NCBI GenBank assembly: GCA_040901765.1
Contig: JBBDYG010000075.1
Location: 47,674 to 111,673 of the forward strand
DNA: 64,000 nucleotides
Direction of reading: 5' to 3'
DNA from: JBBDYG01 sp040901765
GTDB taxonomy: Bacteria > Planctomycetota > Planctomycetia > Pirellulales > Lacipirellulaceae
Made by a program: the position numbers and the translations under genes. This document shows positions 40,443 through 48,962 of this stretch, one piece after another; the stretch's first letter is position 1; every line of letters begins with the position of its first letter. The notes beneath the pieces are model-generated. The model saw only the letters and a list, made by a program, of their open reading frames with translations, ran no database searches and was not told the origin of the DNA.

Positions 40443-41837
40443 ATGACCAGCAAAGCCGAACTCCAGGACCGCCTGATTGCGAGCCAGCAGGAACACTTGC
40501 TCCGTTTCTGGGACAATCTAACGCCATCTCAACAAGCTCATTTGGCGTCGCAGATCGCAGCGATCGACCTGGATCAAGTTGCGTCGCTTTATCGCGACGA
40601 GGTGGAGCAATCGGATTGGGGCTTGCTTGCGCGTCGGGCTTTGCCGCCTAAAGCCATTCGACTTGCGGAGCGGGCGGAGAATTCGCGGGCTGCTTTCGAC
40701 TGCGGCGAAGCGGCGCTGCGTGCCGGAAAGGTGGGCGTGCTGCTCGTGGCGGGAGGGCAAGGGAGCCGGCTGGGGTTCGAGCACCCCAAGGGGATGTACC
40801 CCATCGGCCCGGTCTCCGGGGCGTCGCTACTGCAGATCCATTTGGAAAAGGCACTCGCCCTGGGCAAGCGGTATGACCGCCATATGCCAGTGTACTTGAT
40901 GAACAGCCCCGTGACGCAAAATGAACAGAACGCTTTCCTGGCTGAGAACGATCGTTTCGGCGTGGCGGAAGACGATCTCTACATCTTCTGCCAAGGCACG
41001 ATGCCCGCGGTTGATGCGGCGACTGGCAAGCTGCTGCTTGCCGATCGCCACGAACTGTTTCTAAGCCCCGACGGGCACGGCGGGACCGTGGCGGCATTGG
41101 CCAGCAGCGGGGCGATTGACCACATGCGCCGTCGCGGCATCGAACAGTTGTTCTACCTGCAAGTCGACAATCCGCTCGCGCCGATCGGGGACCGAGAGTT
41201 TGTCGGCTATCACCTGCTGGCCGAGTCGGAGTTGACTTCAATGGCCGTGGCCAAACAGGGGCCGCACGATAAGGTAGGAAACTTCGCCCTAATCGACGGC
41301 AAACTTCACGTGATCGAGTACAGCGATTTTCCCAACGAGGTGGCCGAAGAACGCGATCCCGAAGGCCAGCTCCGTTTCTGGGCCGGCAGTATCGCGGTCC
41401 ACATGTTTGCGGTGTCGTTTCTGGAACGAGTACTCGCGCTACGAGACTCGTTGCCATTCCACATTGCTCGCAAGAAAGTGTCCCACATCGATGCGATCGG
41501 CAGGCTTGTCGAACCAACCGAACCGAATGCGCTGAAGTTCGAGCGGTTCATTTTCGACCTGCTGCCGCAAGCAAGCAACCCGCTGGTGGTCGAGTATGCG
41601 GAGCGCGAGGTCTTCGCTCCGCTCAAGAACGCTCCCGGCGCCGACCGCGACACGGCCGAGTACGTGCAAACATGCATGATCGACCAACAAGTGAGTTGGC
41701 TTCGCGTCTCAGGGGCACAGGTGGCCGACGGCGTGGCGGTTGAGATCAGCCCGCTCTTTGCGTTCGATGAACAAGGCGTCCGCGAGCGTGTCGAACCGGG
41801 CACGGTCATTGACGAGGCGATTTATCTTGTGGACTAG
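40443..41837 (+). CDS. UDPGP-type (UAP1-like) nucleotidyltransferase, probably UDP-N-acetylglucosamine pyrophosphorylase
   Basis: The protein has 464 residues and belongs to the eukaryote-type UDPGP family, not to bacterial GlmU. The nucleotide loop is LLVAGGQGSRLGFEHPKGMY, and the sugar-binding segments FLSPDGHGGTVAALA and YLQVDNPLAPIGDREFVG match the UAP1 pattern. It should make UDP-sugars (probably UDP-GlcNAc) from UTP and the sugar-1-phosphate in the cytoplasm. The start codon is the ATG at 40443; a GTG two codons upstream is possible. A CYTH gene follows 11 bases later, and lpxB, which uses a UDP-GlcNAc-derived lipid, lies 2.3 kb downstream. Substrate assignment is by motif only. Confidence 0.8.
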   Translation: MTSKAELQDRLIASQQEHLLRFWDNLTPSQQAHLASQIAAIDLDQVASLYRDEVEQSDWGLLARRALPPKAIRLAERAENSRAAFDCGEAALRAGKVGVLLVAGGQGSRLGFEHPKGMYPIGPVSGASLLQIHLEKALALGKRYDRHMPVYLMNSPVTQNEQNAFLAENDRFGVAEDDLYIFCQGTMPAVDAATGKLLLADRHELFLSPDGHGGTVAALASSGAIDHMRRRGIEQLFYLQVDNPLAPIGDREFVGYHLLAESELTSMAVAKQGPHDKVGNFALIDGKLHVIEYSDFPNEVAEERDPEGQLRFWAGSIAVHMFAVSFLERVLALRDSLPFHIARKKVSHIDAIGRLVEPTEPNALKFERFIFDLLPQASNPLVVEYAEREVFAPLKNAPGADRDTAEYVQTCMIDQQVSWLRVSGAQVADGVAVEISPLFAFDEQGVRERVEPGTVIDEAIYLVD

Positions 41838-41848
41838 CGCCGATCATT

Positions 41849-42412
41849 ATGCCACTCGAAATCGAACAAAAATTCCGCGTTTCGGATCACACCGCCGTCA
41901 TTGCGCGATTAACCCAATTTGGGACATTGTCGCTGGGTGAAATTGAGCAGCGCGACACCTATTACGCCCATCCTGCGCGCGACTTCGCGCAGACCGACGA
42001 AGCGCTGCGAATCCGCCGTGTCGGCGACGAGAGCTGTGTCACGTACAAAGGCCCGAAGCTTGACAGCACCACGAAGACTCGCCGTGAAATTGAGTTGCCG
42101 ATCGCATCGGCCGTGCAGTTTGGCGAATTATTGGAGGCGCTCGGGTTTACGCCGGTCGCCGATGTTGCCAAGCGGCGACGGATTATGCGAGTTGAGCGGC
42201 CCCCTTTTTCAATCGAAGTGGCGCTGGATAAGATCAACGACCTGGGCAATTTCGTAGAACTGGAAGTCGTGGCCGAACCGGCCGATTTAGACGCTGCTCG
42301 CGCCAAAATTGCCCAACTTGCCAGCGAACTCGGCTTGACCAACAGTGAACGGCGCAGCTATTTGGAGCTTTTAATCGCGGCCACAACCGAACCTTCGGCC
42401 GGCGAGCAGTGA
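41849..42412 (+). CDS. CYTH-domain protein (CyaB-like, class IV adenylate cyclase or triphosphatase)
   Basis: The 187-residue protein starts with the CYTH signature PLEIEQKFRV (ExExK) and has the alternating charged strands of the tunnel: RQDTYY-like EQRDTYYAHP, ALRIRRVGDESCVTYKGPK, REIELPI, KRRRIMRVE, IEVALDKINDLGNFVELEV. These proteins bind triphosphates with metal ions; members are thiamine triphosphatases, inorganic triphosphatases or adenylate cyclases, and sequence alone does not tell which. It is 11 bases after the UAP1-like gene, probably in one operon. No signal or membrane helix. Confidence 0.85.
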   Translation: MPLEIEQKFRVSDHTAVIARLTQFGTLSLGEIEQRDTYYAHPARDFAQTDEALRIRRVGDESCVTYKGPKLDSTTKTRREIELPIASAVQFGELLEALGFTPVADVAKRRRIMRVERPPFSIEVALDKINDLGNFVELEVVAEPADLDAARAKIAQLASELGLTNSERRSYLELLIAATTEPSAGEQ

Positions 42413-42441
42413 CCTAGCAGTGCAACCAGTGCAGCTTAACG

Positions 42442-42490
42442 GGTGCCACTGGCTTTGCCAGTGAATTGCACTGGCAAAGCCAGTGGCACC
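42442..42490. repeat. Perfect inverted repeat of the GCCACTGGC family, copy 1
   Basis: Arms of 21 bases (GGTGCCACTGGCTTTGCCAGT at 42442-42462 and its exact complement at 42470-42490) with a 7-base loop. It could act as a factor-independent stop for the CYTH operon, but there is no T-run. A related copy lies at 50963-51023. Confidence 0.75.
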
Positions 42491-42542
42491 TGACGCGATA
42501 GTTTACGTGATTGAAGAATTTAACGCCAAACGACCCCATTAG

Positions 42543-43922
42543 ATGCCCGTTGCCGTCGCTGAAGCCGCTCCCACATACTCAGCTGCCCCGTCTACCAATC
42601 CCGCCTTAGCCAAACGCCACGCCAACCCGGAAGTGGCCAATTTCTGGTGGGTCGCCTGGCACCAGATTTTTCTTCGTGTGGGGTGGATCTTTAAGACCGA
42701 GAGCGTTGTCGTGCCGACGTTTCTCGACTTTGTCGGCGGCGGGCCGATCATGCGCGGCTTTCTCATGGTCCTCAGCCGGCTTGGAACGAGCGTTCCGCCC
42801 GTGCTGTGCGCTCGTCGACTTAAAATCGCACCGCTGAAAAAGCGGTCCACGGCGTGGAGCGCCATCGGCATGGCCGCGCCGCTGGCGTTGCTGGCGATCG
42901 TCTGGTGGTCGGGCATATGGCAGACCGCAGATGGCTCGGCCGCGGCTTGGATGCCTTGGCTGTTCTTAGTGATGTACGCGATCTTTTTCGCCATGACGGG
43001 TCTCAATTCGCAATCGTGTTCCGCCCTGCAAGGCAAGCTCGTGCCGGTCACCGCGCGCGGTCGGTTGTACACTGCGACCGTCATTGTCGGCTCGCCGATT
43101 GCGATTTGGGCTGCATGGTATTGGTTAGGCCCGTGGCTGGCGAATCCGTTGACCGGATTTACCCCGATTTTTGTCGCCGCCGCCGTAATCTTTGCTCTTG
43201 GCGGCCTGGTGATCCTCGGTTCGCGGGAAGAACCTGATGCGTTCAAACAACTGCCTCAATCGCCGTGGCGGCAACTTCGCGATGCCGGCAGCATTGTGCG
43301 AAGCGATCCCAACTTTCGGCCGCTGGCAGTGCTGGCGATCCTGTTTAGTGCTTCGGCAATGCTGTTTCCGCACTACGCGGCGCTCGGCCGAGATCGGCTG
43401 GGCATAGACTTCGGTGACTTGGTGCTACTGGTATGCGTGCAAAATGGTGCGATAGCGGTATTGGGATTATTCGCGGGGCCGCTGGCCGATCGTTTTGGCA
43501 ACCGTGCGGCGCTGCAGTTTACCGTTTTGGGGACCGCGATCGGACCCGTGGTGGCCTTGGGGCTAGCCCATCTCGCCCCGCAGGTTGGCCACGAGTGGTA
43601 TTGGCTGGCCTTCATTCCGCTGGGGTTCACCCCCGTGACCCAGCGGCTGCTGATTAATTACACACTCGAAGTCGCCGGCCGCGAGGATCACCCCCGCTAT
43701 ATCGCGGCACTCGGCCTATGCCTGGCGATTCCGGTGGTGATTTTCTCGCCCCTAGTGGGGCTTATGATTAAGTTGCTCGGCTTCGATGCGGCCTTTTTGC
43801 TGGTAACGGTCGCGCTGGCCGCCGCCAGCGTACAGTCGATTCGCATCCCCGAACCGCGGCACCTACTGCCGCTATCAGTTGAAAAGAACCCAATCCCCGC
43901 CAAACAGCCGCTTGCGGCTTAG
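42543..43922 (+). CDS. MFS transporter
   Basis: The protein has 459 residues and about 11-12 membrane helices. After a proline/alanine-rich start come FWWVAWHQIFLRVGWIFK, FLMVLSRLGTSVPPVLCARR (the loop between helices 2 and 3) and later GLFAGPLADRFGNRAALQF, the motif-A-like loop (GxxADRxGxR) of the second half. In the first half the motif is degenerate (RLGTS). MFS proteins exchange small solutes across the inner membrane; the substrate is unknown. The first 30 residues are probably cytoplasmic. A direct repeat follows it, before lpxB. Confidence 0.8.
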   Translation: MPVAVAEAAPTYSAAPSTNPALAKRHANPEVANFWWVAWHQIFLRVGWIFKTESVVVPTFLDFVGGGPIMRGFLMVLSRLGTSVPPVLCARRLKIAPLKKRSTAWSAIGMAAPLALLAIVWWSGIWQTADGSAAAWMPWLFLVMYAIFFAMTGLNSQSCSALQGKLVPVTARGRLYTATVIVGSPIAIWAAWYWLGPWLANPLTGFTPIFVAAAVIFALGGLVILGSREEPDAFKQLPQSPWRQLRDAGSIVRSDPNFRPLAVLAILFSASAMLFPHYAALGRDRLGIDFGDLVLLVCVQNGAIAVLGLFAGPLADRFGNRAALQFTVLGTAIGPVVALGLAHLAPQVGHEWYWLAFIPLGFTPVTQRLLINYTLEVAGREDHPRYIAALGLCLAIPVVIFSPLVGLMIKLLGFDAAFLLVTVALAAASVQSIRIPEPRHLLPLSVEKNPIPAKQPLAA

Positions 43923-43989
43923 CGTTTCTGCCGTTTTCGCGATTGAAGACTTCTGCGATACTCCCACACGATTTGCCGTGGGCGGGGAC

Positions 43990-44100
43990 GCCCCGGCTCA
44001 CGGAACGCGCTCCGCTCCGAGGACGCAGGGCCGCTGGTTCCGGCGTTGCTCGCTTGGCGTAGCCCCGGCTCACGGAACGCGCTCCGCTCCGAGGACGCAG
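43990..44100. repeat. Two identical 39-bp direct repeats
   Basis: The block beginning GCCCCGGCTCACGGAACGCG and ending GAGGACGCAG occurs at 43990-44028 and again, base for base, at 44062-44100 (period 72). It carries the palindrome GAACGCGCTCC-like core and lies just upstream of the lpxB start, within its leader. Confidence 0.8.
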
Positions 44101-44132
44101 CCTGCCCGCCGTGGCGGGCTTCGCGGCTAACC

Positions 44133-45353
44133 ATGATGACGATTTTCTTTTCCGTGGGCGAACCGAGCGGCGATCTACACGGTGCGAATCTGATTCGCGA
44201 ACTGCGGTCGCGCCGGAGCGATCTTCGGTGCGTCGGCTATGGCGGACCGCGAATGGCGGATGCGGGGTGCGAACTTCACTCCGATCTCACACAGCATGCC
44301 GTGATGTGGTTCGTGAGCGTGCTGTTAAATGTTCACAAGTTTCTCGCACTCTTGATTCGAGCCGATCGGTACTTCCGCGACGAACGGCCCGACGCGGTGG
44401 TGCTGATCGACTATCCCGGATTCAATTGGTGGATCGCCCGCCGGGCGAAGGCGCGCGGCATCCCGGTGTTCTACTATGGCACCCCCCAACTCTGGGCCTG
44501 GGCCGGGTGGCGGATCAAGAAAATGCGTCGATACGTGGACCACGCATTATGTAAACTGCCGTTCGAGGAGAAGTGGTATCGCGACCGAGGTTGCCAAGCG
44601 ATTTACGTCGGGCATCCTTATTTCGATGAACTGATCGCGCAGAAACTCGACGCCGAGTTTATCGCGGCTCAACAGCTTGATCCAACGCCGCTGGTGACCA
44701 TCCTTCCCGGCTCGCGGACGCAGGAAGTTCGCGCCAACTTGCCGTGGCTGATCCGTGCCGCAGAGCGCGTCCGGCAGCGGGTACCGAATGTTCGTTTCGC
44801 CATCGCCGCGTTCAATCCGAGCCAAGCCGAATACGCGCGGCAACTGGCGGATGAGCTGCAGTGTTCCGTGGAAGTGCATGTTAGCCACACGCCGGAGCTG
44901 ATCCACTCCGCGACGTGCTGCATGGCCGTTTCCGGTTCGGTGTCGTTGGAGTTGCTGTACCACACGAAACCTTCGGTGATTCTGTACCACGTCACGCGGC
45001 TGGGATTCTGGGGCCAGCCGTTGGTGCGCAAGGTCCGCTACATCACGCTGGTGAATCTGATTACGACCCCCGACCTACAGCCGAAAACGGTTGGGGTCTA
45101 CGACCGACGCGATCCGGTCGATGCCCACGTGCTGATGCCCGAGTACATGACCTGCGGGGATCGCTCCGCCGAAGTGGCGGGACATCTGATCGAGTGGCTC
45201 ACCGATCCAGCGGCTCGCGAGCACCGCATCGCGGAGCTTGCGGCGCTGAAGCAGCGGATCGCCCACGGAGGCGCTTCGCGGCGGGCGGCCGAGTATATTC
45301 TCGCGTCGCTCGACGGCCAGCTCACCGCACCCGCCGAGCGTAGTGCCGCGTAA
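44133..45353 (+). CDS. lpxB: Lipid-A-disaccharide synthase
   Basis: The protein has 406 residues. It joins UDP-2,3-diacylglucosamine and lipid X to form the lipid A disaccharide at the inner membrane. The start IFFSVGEPSGDLHGANLIRE is the LpxB signature (usually SAGExSGD), YYGTPQLWAWAGWRIKKM and GHPYFDEL are conserved acceptor/donor elements, and ILPGSRTQEV is the GT-B nucleotide-sugar motif. AYVGPGS-like SGSVSLELLY appears near the end as CCMAVSGSVSLELLYH. Two Met codons in tandem at 44133/44136 fit a start. Its presence indicates an outer membrane with lipopolysaccharide-type lipid A. Confidence 0.9.
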   Translation: MMTIFFSVGEPSGDLHGANLIRELRSRRSDLRCVGYGGPRMADAGCELHSDLTQHAVMWFVSVLLNVHKFLALLIRADRYFRDERPDAVVLIDYPGFNWWIARRAKARGIPVFYYGTPQLWAWAGWRIKKMRRYVDHALCKLPFEEKWYRDRGCQAIYVGHPYFDELIAQKLDAEFIAAQQLDPTPLVTILPGSRTQEVRANLPWLIRAAERVRQRVPNVRFAIAAFNPSQAEYARQLADELQCSVEVHVSHTPELIHSATCCMAVSGSVSLELLYHTKPSVILYHVTRLGFWGQPLVRKVRYITLVNLITTPDLQPKTVGVYDRRDPVDAHVLMPEYMTCGDRSAEVAGHLIEWLTDPAAREHRIAELAALKQRIAHGGASRRAAEYILASLDGQLTAPAERSAA

Positions 45354-45370
45354 TGCAGATGGCTACAATT

Positions 45371-45435
45371 CCGTAGGTCAGGCTTTCTTGCCTGACATGA
45401 GCGCGGATAGTCAGGCAAGAAAGCCTGACCTACGG
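45371..45435. repeat. Perfect inverted repeat of the GTAGGTCAGGCTTTC family, copy 1
   Basis: Arms of 26 bases at 45371-45396 and 45410-45435 (core GTCAGGCTTTCTTGCCTGAC) with a 13-base loop. It fills the space between lpxB and the following protease gene. A related copy occurs at 58041-58125. Confidence 0.8.
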
Positions 45436-45445
45436 AAGATACCCG

Positions 45446-46222
45446 ATGTTAATTGGCGAACCCCCACCGTCGAGTGCCGACCTGCACTTTCGTATCTTGG
45501 GGTTTCCGGTTCGGGTCCATCCCTTCTTCTGGGTCGTGATGCTCTTTTGGGGATTGTCGGGCGGCGACGGCGAGCCTCGATTTACGCTCACTTGGGTGGC
45601 GATCGCATTCATATCGATTCTGATTCATGAACTTGGACATGCCATTCTCCAGCGGCGATTCGGCGGCGAGCCGCGAATCGTGCTGTACAGTTTCGGCGGC
45701 CTGGCGATTTGCGACGATTGCAACCGCTCGCCCGGACCTCAAATCGCCATTTCGCTTGCCGGACCATTCGCGGGATTTGCCTTTGCCGGACTGGTCGCCC
45801 TCGCTGTTCGAGCCAGCGGCCACGAAATCGGCTTCGCACTTGGAAACGCAGACGCCGAGGGATTCATCCCCATTCCTGCATTGATCGGCTCGATATTAGT
45901 CGCTCCATTTGCTTCCGCACCACTGAACCTGGTGGTGGTCGTTTTGCTGTGGATCAACATCTGGTGGGGCATTCTCAACCTGTTGCCCATTTACCCGCTA
46001 GATGGGGGCCGAGTGGCCCGTGAACTTTGCACCTTGCGCGGCGACACCCGGCATGGGATCGCCGTCTCGCTGTGGATTTCGATCGTTACGGCCGCTGCCG
46101 TCGCTGCCTACGCCCTGGCTCAGGGCGACACGTTCATGCTGATCTTCTTCGCGCTCATGGCTTATTCGAACTACCAAGCCCTTCAGAACTACCGTCAACG
46201 CGGTTACGACCAAGGATGGTAA
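45446..46222 (+). CDS. Site-2-protease-like M50 membrane metalloprotease
   Basis: The 258-residue protein has six or so membrane helices. The zinc-binding HELGHA lies in FISILIHELGHAILQRRFG, and the third ligand is in NLLPIYPLDGGRVARE, the NxxPxPxLDG signature. It has no PDZ or CBS domain. Site-2 proteases cut membrane-embedded substrates such as anti-sigma factors. It lies 92 bases after lpxB, beyond a hairpin repeat, and overlaps the next gene by 7 bases (ATGGTAA). It is not closely similar to the M50-HlyD fusion at 16.4 kb, which has a different core. Confidence 0.85.
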   Translation: MLIGEPPPSSADLHFRILGFPVRVHPFFWVVMLFWGLSGGDGEPRFTLTWVAIAFISILIHELGHAILQRRFGGEPRIVLYSFGGLAICDDCNRSPGPQIAISLAGPFAGFAFAGLVALAVRASGHEIGFALGNADAEGFIPIPALIGSILVAPFASAPLNLVVVVLLWINIWWGILNLLPIYPLDGGRVARELCTLRGDTRHGIAVSLWISIVTAAAVAAYALAQGDTFMLIFFALMAYSNYQALQNYRQRGYDQGW

Positions 46223-47001
46223 ACGCTTTCCCGCCACGTCATCGATTCGTGCTTATCGGCGCGAGCAACGCGACCGTTGGCTTTCCGACGATTGTGGAAC
46301 TTGCTCGACATCGGGTCGGCGAGCCGCTCGAAATCATGGCCGCGGCCGGTTTGGGGCGCTCCTTTGGAAAAAAATCAAAAATTTTTGGGAGGGGATTTTC
46401 TAGCATTCTCGACTGCCGTTTGTGGGACGATTTAGGATCGCGGCCGATGCTCCCCACCCGCGCTCTGGTCACCGATATCGGTAACGACATTCTGTATGGC
46501 GAGCCGGTCGAGCGCATCGCCGAGTGGGTCGCGGAGTGCATCGCCCGGCTGCGCGACAGTGGCGCGCAAGTGTCGCTCACGCAGTTGCCGGTGGAGAATC
46601 TTCCGGGGCTTTCGCAGCTCCGATTCACGATGTTTCGGCAGCTCTTTTTTCCGCGGTGCCGGCTCTCGCACGCCGAGACCTGCGAGCGCGCGATTGAACT
46701 CAACGAGCGGGTCGTCGAAGTTGCGAATCGCCATGAAATACAGGCGATTTCGCACGTTCCCGCCTGGTATGGGCTGGACCCGATCCACTTCAAACGGCGC
46801 CACCGAACTACCGCCTGGAGCGAAATTCTTGCGTCTCTCGTCGGCGATCAAGGTGGCACTCAGCCGCCGCGCAAATCGTGGTCGCGTGCCGCGTATCTTC
46901 GTTCTCTTGCGCCCGCCGAACGATGGCTGCTTGGCGTGCGCAGCGCGCGCGTTCAACCAGCCGGGCGCTTGCGCGATGGAACGACAATCTCGTTGTACTA
47001 A
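46216..47001 (+). CDS. SGNH/GDSL-type hydrolase-like protein
   Basis: The 261-residue protein carries the three SGNH blocks: the nucleophile in RFVLIGASNATVGF (GASN in place of GDSL), the oxyanion N in VTDIGNDILYG, and the D/H pair in WYGLDPIHFKRR. Such enzymes are esterases acting on lipids or carbohydrates. There is no signal peptide; the start MVNAFPPRHRFVL is cytoplasmic-looking. The ATG at 46216 lies inside the end of the M50 gene (ATGGTAA), so translation is coupled. Substrate unknown; a role in lipid or polysaccharide handling near lpxB is only inference. Confidence 0.75.
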   Translation: MVNAFPPRHRFVLIGASNATVGFPTIVELARHRVGEPLEIMAAAGLGRSFGKKSKIFGRGFSSILDCRLWDDLGSRPMLPTRALVTDIGNDILYGEPVERIAEWVAECIARLRDSGAQVSLTQLPVENLPGLSQLRFTMFRQLFFPRCRLSHAETCERAIELNERVVEVANRHEIQAISHVPAWYGLDPIHFKRRHRTTAWSEILASLVGDQGGTQPPRKSWSRAAYLRSLAPAERWLLGVRSARVQPAGRLRDGTTISLY

Positions 47002-47251
47002 CGGCGATCGTATTGTAGTGAAGTGCGCACTGATTCACTTTTTTGACGCGCGCTGCGATTCCCAATTTCGTTATGCGACGACTGAAAAAAATCTCCCCGG
47101 CGGGAAAAAATTTGTGGAAAACGTGTTGCATCTTTAAAACTTTTTCGTACAACTACTATCAAGCAAGCACGATGATCGCTATCGATCAGAGGTTTAATGA
47201 GTGAGACACGACGTTTCACCAACCATGGACCGATCAAGCGAGAGTCTGCTG
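47002..47251. other. AT-rich leader region upstream of the histone-like gene
   Basis: This stretch is unusually AT-rich for the window (for example around 47090-47160) and ends in a hairpin with a T-run just before the histone-like gene. It contains no convincing protein frame. It probably holds the promoter of the histone-like gene, and the transcript may also be a small RNA ended by the hairpin at 47252. I could not fix -35/-10 boxes with confidence. Confidence 0.45.
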
Positions 47252-47277
47252 ACCGCTCTGGAAGAGCGGTTTTGTTT
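47252..47277 (+). terminator. Hairpin with T-run (terminator or attenuator) in the leader of the histone-like gene
   Basis: CCGCTCT (47252-47258), loop GGA, AGAGCGG (47262-47268), then TTTTGTTTCT. It lies about 80 bases before the GTG of the histone-like gene and 250 bases after the SGNH gene, so it either ends a small transcript or attenuates the downstream gene. Confidence 0.65.
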
Positions 47278-47354
47278 CTGAGGTGATCATGGACGAAGCG
47301 ACGCGTATTGTTGCCCGTCGCAGGTCACCGCGACTCTTTTAAGGAGGAGTGACA

Positions 47355-47501
47355 GTGGCGAAGAAGAAACGAGCTGCTAAGAAAGCAGCACCCAAGAAGG
47401 CGGCCAAGAAGAAGGGCGCCAAGAAGGGTACGAAGAAGAAGGGCGCCAAGAAGAAGGGCGCCAAGCGGAAGACAAAGAAGAAGACCGCCAAGAAGATGTA
47501 G
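47355..47501 (+). CDS. Lysine-rich histone H1-like DNA-binding protein
   Basis: This 48-residue protein, from a GTG at 47355 to TAG at 47501, is almost entirely lysine, alanine and glycine: VAKKKRAAKKAAPKKAAKK, with KKGAKK repeats to the end (24 or more K). Such proteins resemble the H1 C-terminal tail and occur in planctomycetes, chlamydiae and others as nucleoid-compacting proteins. A strong AAGGAGG lies 8 bases before the start, which makes this a confident gene despite its size and lack of an ATG. Promoter, hairpin and a strong terminator frame it as a single-gene unit. Confidence 0.82.
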   Translation: MAKKKRAAKKAAPKKAAKKKGAKKGTKKKGAKKKGAKRKTKKKTAKKM

Positions 47502-47608
47502 TGCCGGTCCGCTGCCGCGCGTTAAGCGCGAGCGATAGGACTGAGCGCCTCATTTGGCGCAGGCTGCCGTTCTGTTGGAACGTGGCAGCCGTCATGAAAC
47601 AACGAGAA

Positions 47609-47648
47609 AGAGCCGCCCGGGGCCTTTGCCCGGCGGCTCTATTTTTTT
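47609..47648 (+). terminator. Strong intrinsic terminator of the histone-like gene
   Basis: AGAGCCGCC pairs with GGCGGCTCT; inside is a second GC-rich stem (CGGG...CCCG) with a CCTTT loop. The stem is followed by ATTTTTTT. This is the clearest intrinsic terminator in the window. Confidence 0.85.
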
Positions 47649-47652
47649 GGGA

Positions 47653-47716
47653 GTTAGCCGCGCTCGCTTGCGACGCGCTCCACTTCGAAAGCGCGTCGCA
47701 AGCGAACGCGGCTAAC
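47653..47716. repeat. Near-perfect inverted repeat after the terminator
   Basis: Arms of 27 bases at 47653-47679 (from GTTAGCCGCGCTCGC) and 47690-47716 pair with a single mismatch around a 10-base loop. It lies between the convergent histone-like and mrp genes, so it may be a bidirectional stop or a repeat element. Confidence 0.75.
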
Positions 47717-47748
47717 CATTTTACTACCGTCTGCCCTCTGCCCGAGTC

Positions 47749-48831
47749 CTACAGCACCGGCAGGCTTGGCATGGCTGGCTCGTCGCGGTGCTGCTCGGCG
47801 AGATTTTTCACGAGATTATCGCAGATTTCCCGCAGAAACCAGGCCGACGCTTCGTCGGTAAAGTTACCGGCGGTCTGGCCCGCGTCGCCCCGCTCGCGAA
47901 TGGGAATCTGAATCGGCACCTCGCCCAAGAACGGTGCCTCGACCTCCTCCGCCTTTCGCTTCGCGCCGCCCGAGCCGAAGATATCGTACCGCTTGCCGGT
48001 GTCGGGGCAGATGAAGTAGCTCATGTTTTCCACGATTCCTAGAAGAGGAATATTCACCTTGCGAAACATGGCGATCGCCTTCGAGGCGTCAAGCAGCGCT
48101 ACATCCTGCGGCGTACAGACAACGACGGCACCGGTCAGCGGTAAGAGCTGCGACAAGGTCAGCGCGATGTCGCCGGTGCCCGGCGGCATGTCGATGATCA
48201 GGTAATCGAGATCGCCCCAATCGGTGTCACGCAGGAACTGGGTGATCGCCCCGTGAAGCATTGGCCCGCGCCACACGACCGCTTCGCCCGGCGGCACGAT
48301 GAAGCCCATGCTCATCACCCGCAGGCCGTCCTTCTCGATTGGTTGCAGCCGGCGATTGATTGCCTGTGGCTTCGCGTCCCCGATGCCCAGCAGGTGCGGC
48401 ACACTCGGCCCGTACACGTCGGCGTCCATTAACCCGACCTTGCAACCGGCGTTCTTGAGTCCGTAGGCAATCGAGGCCGCGATGGTGCTCTTGCCGACTC
48501 CCCCTTTCCCCGAACCGACGGCGATCACGCTCTTGGCGGTCAACCCGATCTGCCCCAGCTTCTCCGCCGGGCGGTCGTGTTCAACAACTTCAACCGTCAC
48601 CTTCTTCACCCCCGGCAAGCGGGCCGTGAGTAACTCTTCGCAATCTTTGCGAACCGATTCCCACAACGGCATAGCCCACGATGTGAGGGCCAGCGTGACC
48701 CAGACGTCGTCGCCCGCGATCTGGACCTGTTTCACTTGGTCCATTTGCACCAGGCTGCGGCCCGTTTCCGGATCGGCGACTTCCGACAGAATTTCGAGAA
48801 CCTGATTTCGATCGAACCGAGCGAACGACAT
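47749..48831 (-). CDS. mrp: Mrp/NBP35-family iron-sulfur carrier ATPase
   Basis: The protein has 360 residues. An N-terminal DUF59/MIP18-like domain (LEILSEVADPETGRSLVQM) precedes the ATPase domain. The deviant Walker A motif is GSGKGGVGKSTIAAS, and Walker B lies in GLMDADVYGPSVPHL, followed by the family block LIIDMPPGTGDIALT. The Fe-S-binding CxxC-type segment is degenerate here (YFICPDTGKRYDIF). These proteins help assemble or transfer iron-sulfur clusters in the cytoplasm. I chose the ATG at 48831, which starts just before the DUF59 domain. It stands as a single gene, 131 bases from the next minus-strand gene. Confidence 0.88.
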   Translation of the reverse strand: MSFARFDRNQVLEILSEVADPETGRSLVQMDQVKQVQIAGDDVWVTLALTSWAMPLWESVRKDCEELLTARLPGVKKVTVEVVEHDRPAEKLGQIGLTAKSVIAVGSGKGGVGKSTIAASIAYGLKNAGCKVGLMDADVYGPSVPHLLGIGDAKPQAINRRLQPIEKDGLRVMSMGFIVPPGEAVVWRGPMLHGAITQFLRDTDWGDLDYLIIDMPPGTGDIALTLSQLLPLTGAVVVCTPQDVALLDASKAIAMFRKVNIPLLGIVENMSYFICPDTGKRYDIFGSGGAKRKAEEVEAPFLGEVPIQIPIRERGDAGQTAGNFTDEASAWFLREICDNLVKNLAEQHRDEPAMPSLPVL

Positions 48832-48962
48832 TACAAACTCCGAAGGACGGGCAGGGAATAAACCACCAAGGCACGAAGTGCACGAAGGCAATGCAGAAGC
48901 GATCAGTTCTTGAACGTTGGCTTGGTGGCCTTTATGCCGTGGTTGAACAATTCACGGCGCAA

